DNA of 64,000 nt from Betaproteobacteria bacterium (GTDB lineage Bacteria; Pseudomonadota; Gammaproteobacteria; Burkholderiales; Burkholderiaceae_F). The DNA is taken from positions 1 to 64,000 of the forward strand of contig BOKW01000004.1 of the NCBI GenBank assembly GCA_016861185.1, in the 5' to 3' direction. The position numbers were made by a program, and so were the translations under genes. Every line of letters starts with the position of its first letter. Within the stretch, counting starts at the first letter, position 1. A model generated the notes under the pieces. It made no database searches. It saw only the letters and a list, made by a program, of their open reading frames with translations, and was not told the origin of the DNA. Shown one piece after another: positions 1-7,613 of this stretch.

Positions 1-195
1 GCCGGGCGAGACGATCACGAAGTCGATCTCGCCGAACACCGCATAGCCGCGGTCGATGCGCGTCCAGTGCACGCCGTGGAAGACCGTCAGGGCATCGGGC
101 AGCCCTGCCTCGAGGATCGCGAGCGTTTCGATCTCGCGCAGCGCGGCGCCGGCAACTTCGAGTTCGCGCCAGCCGGAGGGGATCACTTTCGCCAT
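1..195 (-). CDS. NERD-domain (nuclease-related) protein, N-terminal part, cut by left window edge
   Basis: This is the first 65 codons of a leftward gene that runs off the window. The translation begins MAKVIPSGWRELEVAG and continues through FGEIDFVIV, the pattern of the NERD fold (nuclease-related domain, distantly related to restriction-endonuclease-like nucleases), where GEIDF carries the acidic metal-site residue. In this family the NERD domain is often followed by a UvrD-type helicase, but that part is not visible here. The stretch is nearly identical to 2735-2929, with about seven differences by eye and no gap, so the two are recent paralogous copies. The ATG at 195 is chosen because the same ATG is kept in the second copy. 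The function as a nuclease is inferred from the fold only. Confidence 0.7.
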   Translation of the reverse strand, partial: MAKVIPSGWRELEVAGAALREIETLAILEAGLPDALTVFHGVHWTRIDRGYAVFGEIDFVIVSPG

Positions 196-272
196 GGCTT
201 GATCGTACCGGCACGCGCCTGCTTCAATGCGCGCTGCCGCTGTACTGGTCGGACTCCGAACCGGGATTCACA

Positions 273-968
273 GTGACCCTGCCCGCGTTAAGCCGCAGCA
301 AGATCGATCTCTTCCTCAACTGCCCGCGCTGCTTCTGGCTCGACGTGCGAGCGAAGATCCGGCAGCCGCCGGGTTTTCCCTTCAACCTGAACAACGCGGT
401 CGATCATCTGTTGAAGAACGAGTTCGACCGCTACCGCGGCGGCACGACGGTCCCGCCGCGGCTGCAGCGCGAAGGGCTGGCGCTGATCCCGGCCGCGCAC
501 CGCGAGCTGCCGAAATGGCGCCACAACTTCACCGGCGTGCGGGTCGAGCACGCGCCGACGGGGCTCACCGTCTACGGCGCGATCGACGACCTGTGGACCG
601 ATGCGCGCGGCAACCATTACGTGGTCGACTACAAGGCCACCGCCAAGAAGGACGAGGTCACGCTCGACGCCGAATGGCAGGATGCCTACAAGCGGCAGGT
701 CGAGTTCTATCAGTGGCTGCTGCGCCAGCACCGCGTGAAGGTGGCGGACCGCGCGTGGTTCGTCTACGCCAACGGCGTCAAGGACGAGGCGCCCTTCGAC
801 GACGTGCTGCGGTTCCGCACGAAGCTGATCCCCTACGACGGCGACGCAAGCTGGGTCGAGCCGACGCTGCGCGAGGTCGCCGATTGCCTCGCGATGAAGC
901 AGCCGCCGGCGCCGGCGCCCGAGTGTGTGTTCTGCGACTACGTGGCGAGAGCGTCGGCGATTGGCTGA
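273..968 (+). CDS. RecB/Cas4-like PD-(D/E)XK nuclease
   Basis: A 231-residue protein starting with GTG. Near the N-terminus it has LSRSKIDLFLNCPRCFWLD, the entry motif of RecB/AddB/Cas4-type nucleases. In the middle are GAIDDLW and HYVVDYKATAK, which fit the D...(D/E)xK active site (Asp at the end of a strand, then Asp-Tyr-Lys). Two cysteines in CPRC and two in the C-terminal CVFCDY could hold an iron-sulfur cluster as in Cas4 and AddB, although the spacing differs from canonical Cas4. There is no cas gene nearby. It lies between two copies of the NERD 5' end and is divergent from the left copy, with 77 bp between the starts. DNA end processing in defence or repair is an inference. Confidence 0.75.
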   Translation: MTLPALSRSKIDLFLNCPRCFWLDVRAKIRQPPGFPFNLNNAVDHLLKNEFDRYRGGTTVPPRLQREGLALIPAAHRELPKWRHNFTGVRVEHAPTGLTVYGAIDDLWTDARGNHYVVDYKATAKKDEVTLDAEWQDAYKRQVEFYQWLLRQHRVKVADRAWFVYANGVKDEAPFDDVLRFRTKLIPYDGDASWVEPTLREVADCLAMKQPPAPAPECVFCDYVARASAIG

Positions 969-1128
969 TGGCGGACCAAGTGCGGCAGCGACTGCGATGA
1001 TCGCCCGGGACAAGGTCTGAACGTCTTACTTTGTCCGGCAGTTCGGCGCACGACGCGGCGCGCGAAAGCGTTGACCCTGCAGCGGGCGCGACGAACAATT
1101 CGCGCACCCCACCCGGTCAGCGCTTCGC

Positions 1129-1151
1129 GCAGGCTCGCATGGTGAGCCTGC
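1129..1151. repeat. Intergenic palindrome, GGCTC/GAGCC family
   Basis: GCAGGCTC and GAGCCTGC form an 8-bp perfect stem around a 7-base loop, in the gap between the Cas4-like nuclease (ends 968) and the next gene (starts 1219). Similar palindromes occur in other gaps of the left half. The rest of the 250-bp gap shows no convincing gene. Confidence 0.55.
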
Positions 1152-1218
1152 AGCGAATGACGCTTCGCCGTTCAACGGCACCGCGATAGCCCCTCGACCC
1201 GGACAGCGACACGATTCG

Positions 1219-1989
1219 ATGACTCCCGGACCCACGCTCGTCCTCGCCAGCCCGTGCTGCGGGCATCTGCATCGGCTGCAGACCTTCAAGTCCGGCAACA
1301 CCGCCGGGGCAATACTCTGGAGCGACGGCAAGCTCGACGCCCGACTGCTGCCCGAGCTTCCGAAGATCGCGCGCTGCGGCGGCTGCAGCAGCCTGTTTTG
1401 GGTCGGCGACGCTGCGGAAGTGGGGCGAATCGACGATCCCTTCTACCGCTCGATCCGCGGAGAGAAGAAGCAGGACGTCGCGCCTGAGTGGAAGCGCGCG
1501 CCCCTGATCGGAACGCCGGACACCGACGTGCTTGCCGAGGCCATCACCGATCCGTGCTTCGCGGCGCGCGACCGCCGGCGGCACGTGCGCATCGAGCTGT
1601 GGCACAGCCTGAACGAACCGCGGCGCAAGCTACCGGGGAACCCCCAGTGGGAGCAGTTCTGGAAGCCATACTGGGAGCACTGCGGCGCGGAGTTCCAGCA
1701 GCAGTACGGCGCCCTCTTTGCGCCGAACCTCGAAGCGCTCCTCGAGCTGTTCGAGGAGGCGGATGCGGACGATCGCCTGCAGAAGGCCGAAGCCCTGCGC
1801 GAGCTCGGCCGTTTCGCGACCTGCATCCGCCTGCTCGACTCGGATTTCGACGAACCCCTCGGCTTCTACGCCAGGCAGATCCGGCAGCGCGCGCTGGCAC
1901 GCGACGAAACCGTCTTCAGGCTGGATTGGCCTCCGCTGGAGTACGCCGATCCACCGCAACCCGAAAAGACCGCGCGCCGGATCCACTAG
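1219..1989 (+). CDS. Unknown protein with zinc-ribbon-like cysteines
   Basis: A 256-residue soluble protein of unknown function. The N-terminal region has SPCCGHLH and, some 40 residues later, ARCGGCSSLFW. These two Cys pairs are placed like a zinc ribbon, in which bound metal would stabilise the fold. The rest is Trp-rich, with an alpha-helical, TPR-like stretch around residues 170-215 (LEALLELFEEADADDRLQKA onward, then RELGRFATCIRLLD). There is no signal peptide or membrane segment. It is followed after 41 bp by the next rightward gene, so the two may be co-transcribed. Similar proteins are typically annotated as hypothetical. I do not assign a role. Confidence 0.6.
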   Translation: MTPGPTLVLASPCCGHLHRLQTFKSGNTAGAILWSDGKLDARLLPELPKIARCGGCSSLFWVGDAAEVGRIDDPFYRSIRGEKKQDVAPEWKRAPLIGTPDTDVLAEAITDPCFAARDRRRHVRIELWHSLNEPRRKLPGNPQWEQFWKPYWEHCGAEFQQQYGALFAPNLEALLELFEEADADDRLQKAEALRELGRFATCIRLLDSDFDEPLGFYARQIRQRALARDETVFRLDWPPLEYADPPQPEKTARRIH

Positions 1990-2030
1990 CCAATGCGGCT
2001 CGCGCTCTCCGTAAAGAAGAGCGACAGGCG

Positions 2031-2525
2031 ATGACAGCGGATACACCGCGCTTCAGGCTCATCGACTCCGAACACGCCATGCTGGAAACTGCCTGGCGGA
2101 CGTGGCTCGATGCGATCACCCAAGGATACTTTGGCGCAAAGCGCACGCGTGTCGACTGTCAGGCGATGACCGTCGAAGCGCTCGCGCTGGGGCTGTCGTT
2201 GTTCACGCTGCAATCGGGCAGCCGGCGCGTGCGTGGCACGCGGCGCGTTGCGCGGCTGAACCTCCGGGGGCGCTTCGGTCCGGGGCACGACGTGCGCGAC
2301 GGCTGCGTCGAGGCCCTCGCCAACGCCGTGCTCGACTTCGCTGTGCACATTCGCGCCGAGTACCTGCCCGGGGTCGACCGGACCGTCGCCAGCTGCGCAA
2401 TCCACGCAGCCGTAATGGAGGCGGCGCTCGCGTTCTTCGAGCGGCACGGCTATGCCAGAGGAGCGGCCGAGGCGCTTCACCTCGAGTTGCACGAACGGAC
2501 CAAAGAACCAGCGCGCACGTTCTGA
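2031..2525 (+). CDS. Hypothetical protein ending at the NERD-copy junction
   Basis: A 164-residue protein from the ATG at 2031, with no recognised domain. It is rich in Ala and Arg, looks alpha-helical, and has no signal peptide or zinc motif. Its stop codon (2523-2525) coincides with the point where the truncated leftward NERD copy begins, so the last residues may not be native and the gene may be shortened by the same rearrangement. It follows the 256-residue zinc-ribbon-like gene by 41 bp. Coding potential rests on an open frame with normal high-GC third positions. Function unknown. Confidence 0.5.
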   Translation: MTADTPRFRLIDSEHAMLETAWRTWLDAITQGYFGAKRTRVDCQAMTVEALALGLSLFTLQSGSRRVRGTRRVARLNLRGRFGPGHDVRDGCVEALANAVLDFAVHIRAEYLPGVDRTVASCAIHAAVMEAALAFFERHGYARGAAEALHLELHERTKEPARTF

Positions 2526-2929
2526 CAGCGGACCGTGTAGTCGGGGCAGTACAGCAGGTAGTCGATCGCGAGCGGCGCGTTGCGCGCGATGGGTGCGAGC
2601 CGGCGCCGCAGCGTATCGAGCGTGCGGGCAAGTTGCGTGGCGACGAGCTTCTCCCGCCCCTCGTACTTCTTGACGAGCCCCTCGGACGTCTCCGACAGGA
2701 AGCCCGATTTCTGCTCGACGAGCAGCACGCGCGCGCCGGGCGAGACGATCACGAAGTCGATCTCGCCGAACACCGCATAGCCGCGGTCGATGCGCGTCCA
2801 GTGCACGCCGTGGAAGACCGTCAGGGCATCGGGCAGCCCTGCCTCCAGGATCGCGAGCGTTTCGATCTCGCGCAGCGCGGCGCCGGCGACGTCGAGTTCG
2901 CGCCAGCCGGAGGGAACCACTGTAGCCAT
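2524..2929 (-). pseudogene. Truncated second copy of the NERD-domain gene
   Basis: A leftward frame from ATG 2929 encodes MATVVPSGWRELDVAG, then GEIDFVIVSPGARVLLVEQKS and LAIDYLLYCPDYTV: the NERD domain with its GEIDF and (E)QK catalytic-type positions. It breaks around 2525-2530 at the end of the opposing gene. After that the frame reads through unrelated sequence (complement of the neighbour's coding strand) and stops at 2477. Full NERD proteins are longer. Its first 195 bp duplicate 1-195 almost exactly. It is probably a non-functional remnant left by duplication or insertion, although a 130-residue NERD-only product cannot be excluded. The 269 bp to its right (2930-3198) shows no convincing gene. 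Confidence 0.65.
2735..2929. repeat. Direct repeat of window bases 1-195 (NERD 5' end)
   Basis: Bases 2735-2929 align without a gap to 1-195, with about seven mismatches by eye clustered near the start codon and in the middle. Both copies have the same orientation, so they are direct repeats 2.73 kb apart that bracket three rightward genes. The left copy presumably extends beyond the window, so the full repeat length is unknown. Confidence 0.85.
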
Positions 2930-3198
2930 AGAGTGCTCGCACTGCTCGCTCAGTTGAGTCGCGCAATGCGGCACAAGCCACCATCCTTGGGCCGGCTGAA
3001 TGGCAGCGTCCCATGTTTGCTGGGACGGTCAGAGCGCTTCTCCCTAGGCGTGCGCACGCGCGGAGGTCACGCCCCACGGCGTCGGCACAGCATCGCCCAA
3101 TGGTGCGAACTTGGAGTCCGCATGTTGACCGGGCAGCCGCGCCGTGCTGCGAAAGAGGTAGGCGGAAGACCGCCACTTCGACGCCACGCGACCATGCG

Positions 3199-4107
3199 TT
3201 ACGTTGAGCGGCGAAAACGATACTCGAACTGAGTTGGCTCAAGATCGGCATCGTCGGGCACCCAATCTTCATGAACCTCGACCTCACCTCCACTCGCAAT
3301 CCACTGGCCCGCGCAGGCTGTCAGGCGGATCCCACGTACGACGAACAAGTCGGACCGCCATCGAGGATTCCTCGCGTCACGCACTTCGTTCCTCGTGAGA
3401 ATGATCCGCTCGCCGCCCCCCGTCGTTCCCTTCACCTCAACGTGAATGCATAAGCCTTCATGCGAACAGTCCAGGTCGTATGGTCGCCCGCGTTCATCAA
3501 CTTGAAAGCCTCGGTGCTTATAGTGCTCTATTGCTCTTGAGACTGCATACTCCTCAACCGCCCTCCGCTTCGCCGGATCACCTTGATATGTAGCGATCTC
3601 TTCAACGAAGGAACTATCCTCACGGTCGCGAGGTGCGTTGCCTGACTCGACGCTTCCTTCACGTTTCCCTCCATCGACACCGGCGTTCTTCTCTCTAGCG
3701 TCGTCTCGCTTGGTTGCATCTGCCGGACTCAGTACGTCGGCATGTGCGACTCCGCTCTCCGCTCTGAGCGCATCCAGAGTCGCTTTAAGCTGCCGATTAG
3801 CATCGGGCGCATGATCATCGATAAGAACTGCCCATGCATCATGGTGCTCGTCGACTGACAGCCCTTTTAGCGCATGTGTGCGACCGCGTCCTGCCGGGAA
3901 AAACTCAGCATCTGGAAGCCCCACATCAAAACTGAACCAGAGCTTCGCACTCACCCGCTTTCGGCTTGATCGGCTGGTTTCCAGCGCGACAAGGCCGCGC
4001 GAACTCTCATAGACCTTGATGTGATGCCGACGGTGGGGCACGCGTCGAATCTCGCCTGCCGCTTCCATTGCATTCAGTTCAGCTTGAGCAGTATCTGTGA
4101 TCGTCAT
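3199..4107 (-). CDS. DUF3883 protein (NO VEIN C-terminal, nuclease-like domain)
   Basis: A 302-residue protein. The C-terminal third contains AVSRAIEHYKHRGFQVDE, then YDLDCSHEG and IHVEVKGT, followed by ILTRNEV. This is the DUF3883 pattern, which resembles a PD-(D/E)xK endonuclease with D...ExK at YDLDC and VEVKG. The N-terminal half (residues 1-130) is unrecognised, and residues 130-170 form a charged, low-complexity linker. The ATG at 4107 overlaps the helicase stop as ATGA, so translation is coupled to the upstream helicase/nuclease. An alternative ATG lies at 4128. The stretch around 3430-4100 has visibly lower GC than its surroundings, suggesting separate acquisition. DUF3883 is common in restriction and other defence proteins, but the substrate here is unknown. 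Confidence 0.75.
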   Translation of the reverse strand: MTITDTAQAELNAMEAAGEIRRVPHRRHHIKVYESSRGLVALETSRSSRKRVSAKLWFSFDVGLPDAEFFPAGRGRTHALKGLSVDEHHDAWAVLIDDHAPDANRQLKATLDALRAESGVAHADVLSPADATKRDDAREKNAGVDGGKREGSVESGNAPRDREDSSFVEEIATYQGDPAKRRAVEEYAVSRAIEHYKHRGFQVDERGRPYDLDCSHEGLCIHVEVKGTTGGGERIILTRNEVRDARNPRWRSDLFVVRGIRLTACAGQWIASGGEVEVHEDWVPDDADLEPTQFEYRFRRST

Positions 4108-7100
4108 TGCGTATCTACTGTTTGACATGGAACGTCCACTCGCATGCCGGCTACCCAGCACAGCGTGTTCACCAGCGCCATCTGCTCCGGCGTCTCGCAC
4201 CTGATCGTCAGCAGCGCTGGACTGGCGATCACAATCGCCAGACACTTCGCCCGCGAGATCGCGACGTTCAGGCGGTTCTTGCTGTACAGGAACTCGACGT
4301 GGCGTGACAGGTAATCGCCGCTTGAAGTCGTCATGGAGACGACTACGACCTCTGCCTCCTGACCTTGAAACTTGTCGACGGTGCCGACGCGCGCACCCTC
4401 CGGAAGGACGCGCTTGAGCAGATTCACCTGCGCGTTGTAGGGCGCGACGACAAGGATGTTGTCGAGTGTCATCGCGTGCTCGATGCCGCGCTTGTCGCGG
4501 TAGCGCTGCGCAAGCAGGCTGTCGTAGAGCGCGCGGGCGAGTTCGGCCTCCTCTTCGCTCGTCTGCGAATAGCCATCGTGCTCGATCGGCAGGAACCGCA
4601 CCCCGGTCGCACAAAGCGCCGCATGCGCATCAGGCGTGAGCAGAAGCCGCTGCACGTTGTTCGCAGGTTCGGGCTCCAGTCGCCCGTCGTAGACCGCGTC
4701 CGAAATGAAGCGGCAGACGTCTGCATGCATGCGCCACGTCGTCTTCAGGAAGATGCCGCGCTCCGGTGGAATCGTGGCGATGCCGTCAAGAAGGTACTCA
4801 AGTACCGATTCGCCCGATCGCCCCGGATGGACGCCCTGAATCGGCTGGCCAAGCTGCATCTGATCGCCCAGCAGCACGATGTTACGTGCGGCTGTCCCCA
4901 TCGCGACCAGATTCGCAAGCGACACCTGCCCCGCCTCGTCTACGAACAGGTAATCGAGCGCCTCGTCGAGACGCTCGTCGGCAAAGAGCCACGCAGTTCC
5001 CGCAAGCAGGAGCGCGTTCGAGTCGACAACCTCATCGTTGTTCGTTTCGTTTTCGATCAACGAGCCTTCGAAGAACGTCTCCGGCCGGTTCGCCGTGCTC
5101 TTCTTCACTCCTGAGAAACGTAGCCCCTGCTCCGCTGCAACTTCGACCACCTTCGACAGCAGGTTGTTGATGGCTTTGTGGCTATTCGAGGTCACGCCCA
5201 CACGGCGACCCGCCTTGAGCAGCCCGACGATCACGTGCGCACCCGTGTAGGTCTTTCCGGCGCCGGGCGGCCCCTGGATGAAAAGGTAGCTCCGGTCGAG
5301 CCGGAGTGCGGCATCCATGGCTTGCGGAAGCAAGGGCGCTGCCTCCTCGACGATGGCGTCGCCACGCCGGCGGTCGCGCAGGCACGGCAGTTCGCGCTTG
5401 AGCAATGCAACCACCGCGCGATAGCGATCCTCGCCCGCGATGATGGAATCCGCAAAGCGCCAAACTGCCGCCTCGAGCGCGGTGGCATTGACGGGCTTCG
5501 TCGGACCGAGTGAGATTCGATCGGGCAGCGGGTCGGACTTCCCCGATACTCGGAAGTTCACGCGCTTGGAAGCGATGTCGAATTTCAGCTTCGAAACCGG
5601 GATGAGGCTGGCGGTTACGACCGCATCGTCGTCGTCCTTCAGCTTTGTCTCTTGCTCGGGGTACAGGTACGTGTAGACGATCGATCGGCCATCTTTGTAC
5701 GGCGGGTTGTCGGGATCCCGCCTCAAGCCGCCCAGACACTCTGGATCGTCCATCAGCTCTTCGGCCGGTCGGTCCTGGCGATCGAACATGCCCCACCACT
5801 CCGGTTTCGCAGCGCGCCGATGGAACGCGAGCAGGTGGAAGGTCAGCTCGCGCAAATGCTCATCCGCGCCCCATTGCATTCGATCAGCGGGCAATCCAAC
5901 GAGCAGTTTTCCGCGATAGATCTCCAGCCGCATCTCGAACTCGGTGACCGTCGCGGACGACTTTCGAGCCGCTTCGTCGCCCGCGCCCTGACCATTCCTG
6001 GCCCACGGTAGTGCGGACGGGCGCAGCTTCAACAACCACTCGCGCAGTGCCCACGTGGAATGCACGTCATCGCGGTTGTAGCGCGCGATCTCTTCGAGAA
6101 TTGCCGAGTCGCCGGTCTCCTTCCAGCACTCGTATTGGACAATGCTCGCACCCGCGCTGCGGACATCGCCTGCGCGCTCCTCCTTCAAGTAGAAGCGTTC
6201 TACGTCCTTCAGCGAGTACGACGGTTCCGAGATCCGCAACGACTCGCGCACGACCTTGTACAGATCGACGAACTTCTCGGCGCGCAGCAGCCCATCCATG
6301 TCCGCCTCGCGCGTCGCGTGCAGCGACATGAGGCGCTTGAGCGCAGTCGGCTCATAGTGCGCGTAGTGGTAAACGTGGGCGCTTGGGTGCTTGCGCAGCC
6401 GATCGGAGATGAAGTCGATCGCCGCCTCGAACGCTCGCTTTTCCTCCTCGCGCGAGTGCGCCCAGAATGCCGTGTGGCGTCCCTTGCCGCCTTCGAGGTG
6501 ATAGAAGCCGAACAGGTACTCGAGGCCACCGTCCTCGTACGGGTCGCCCTCCATGTCGAAGAACAGATCGCCGGGATCCGGCCGGGGCAATCTCGCAAAG
6601 CCACGCGCACGACCATCGTCATCCGTGGCGGGTACAAGCTCAAGATGACGGCCGCCGTCCTGTCGCGCCTTCAGTTGCAGGGCCGCCTGCAGGCGCAGCT
6701 TCGCCAGTGTTTCGGGCGCCAGTCTTGGCAGCTTGGCTGGCGGTGGCAATTGTGCGAGAGCGGTCTGGGTCGACACGCCCGCAGCCTGCAGGCGCTTGGC
6801 CTGCAATCTGCTGATGCCCGCCACTTGGCACAAGTGATCGTCATCGATCCGTCGCGCCTCGCACAGTTCCCGCCAGCGGCACAGTGCGCACCGCGCGCAG
6901 GGATCCGGATACGTTGCCGCGCCACCTGACCCTTGTTCCACGCGCCGCAGGAAGCGTGCCCTGAGCCCGTCGAAATAGCGGGCATAGTCCACCACTCGGA
7001 AGCTTTGTTCCGTGCCGTCGCCAAGCACGATGTGCATCATCGACGGGACAACGCCTTGCACCTTGGCGAGAAGCTCGGAATAGAAGGCAAGCTGGATGAT

Positions 7101-7529
7101 GAACTTGCCTTTGGCGCTGCGCGCAAGCTTGGTGTCGATCACCTCATAGCTGTAACCGCCGAGTCTCGATGGCCTGGACACGCGTCGCAGGAAGTCCGCA
7201 TGGCCGATCAGATTGCCGTCGCGCAGGGCCGCCTGATAGATGACCTCTGCACCCGCCTGCATTGCCTGCTGCGTGGCCCGCAATCCGGCGACGAGATCTG
7301 ATCCAGCATCAATCTCGGCCAGATCGACGTGCTTCGCCTTCAGGTGCTGCAGGTAGGCCGCTTCGTGCAACTGTCCTTTGGCCTGGACGAGCCTGGCCTC
7401 GTCGTCGTCTTCGCTCTTCGGCAATGGCGTCTCGAGGTCAAGCAGATCGAGCGTGGTGATGTGCTCGCAATCCAGGAAGTTGACCAAGTCCGACGCGGAG
7501 TAGAGAACCTCGCCTTCAACCCGATACAA
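4104..7529 (-). CDS. RecB-like nuclease / RNase H-like / SF1 helicase fusion (TM0106 family)
   Basis: A 1141-residue, three-part enzyme. Residues 1-300 match the TM0106-type RecB-like nuclease (YSASDLVNFLDC start, then IGHADFLRR and YEVIDTKLA as the D...DxK-type site), with a Cys cluster CARCALCRWRELC near 215. Residues about 310-490 are an RNase H-like exonuclease domain (DLFFDMEGDP and a late YNRDDVHST). The C-terminal part is an SF1 helicase of the Dna2/UPF1 type: Walker A GPPGAGKT near 753, DEAG near 864, then TVDKFQGQEAEVV and RLNVAISRAK. It probably translocates on and degrades nucleic acid. The TTG start at 7529 follows a G-rich ribosome site. It lies 84 bp after the coiled-coil gene and overlaps the DUF3883 gene by ATGA. 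Confidence 0.85.
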   Translation of the reverse strand: MYRVEGEVLYSASDLVNFLDCEHITTLDLLDLETPLPKSEDDDEARLVQAKGQLHEAAYLQHLKAKHVDLAEIDAGSDLVAGLRATQQAMQAGAEVIYQAALRDGNLIGHADFLRRVSRPSRLGGYSYEVIDTKLARSAKGKFIIQLAFYSELLAKVQGVVPSMMHIVLGDGTEQSFRVVDYARYFDGLRARFLRRVEQGSGGAATYPDPCARCALCRWRELCEARRIDDDHLCQVAGISRLQAKRLQAAGVSTQTALAQLPPPAKLPRLAPETLAKLRLQAALQLKARQDGGRHLELVPATDDDGRARGFARLPRPDPGDLFFDMEGDPYEDGGLEYLFGFYHLEGGKGRHTAFWAHSREEEKRAFEAAIDFISDRLRKHPSAHVYHYAHYEPTALKRLMSLHATREADMDGLLRAEKFVDLYKVVRESLRISEPSYSLKDVERFYLKEERAGDVRSAGASIVQYECWKETGDSAILEEIARYNRDDVHSTWALREWLLKLRPSALPWARNGQGAGDEAARKSSATVTEFEMRLEIYRGKLLVGLPADRMQWGADEHLRELTFHLLAFHRRAAKPEWWGMFDRQDRPAEELMDDPECLGGLRRDPDNPPYKDGRSIVYTYLYPEQETKLKDDDDAVVTASLIPVSKLKFDIASKRVNFRVSGKSDPLPDRISLGPTKPVNATALEAAVWRFADSIIAGEDRYRAVVALLKRELPCLRDRRRGDAIVEEAAPLLPQAMDAALRLDRSYLFIQGPPGAGKTYTGAHVIVGLLKAGRRVGVTSNSHKAINNLLSKVVEVAAEQGLRFSGVKKSTANRPETFFEGSLIENETNNDEVVDSNALLLAGTAWLFADERLDEALDYLFVDEAGQVSLANLVAMGTAARNIVLLGDQMQLGQPIQGVHPGRSGESVLEYLLDGIATIPPERGIFLKTTWRMHADVCRFISDAVYDGRLEPEPANNVQRLLLTPDAHAALCATGVRFLPIEHDGYSQTSEEEAELARALYDSLLAQRYRDKRGIEHAMTLDNILVVAPYNAQVNLLKRVLPEGARVGTVDKFQGQEAEVVVVSMTTSSGDYLSRHVEFLYSKNRLNVAISRAKCLAIVIASPALLTIRCETPEQMALVNTLCWVAGMRVDVPCQTVDTQ

Positions 7530-7613
7530 ACGCCGCCCCCTTGGTAGTCCTGCCGCCGTCCAGTCCGACCGCTGCCAATGATTCTCCCTTCGGATCGTGC
7601 CACCGCACGATCG

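Noticed and set aside
1986..3299. A 437-residue minus-strand open frame across the NERD remnant
   Set aside because: Crosses two better-supported features in another frame; the NERD motifs are read only in the 2477-2974 frame.
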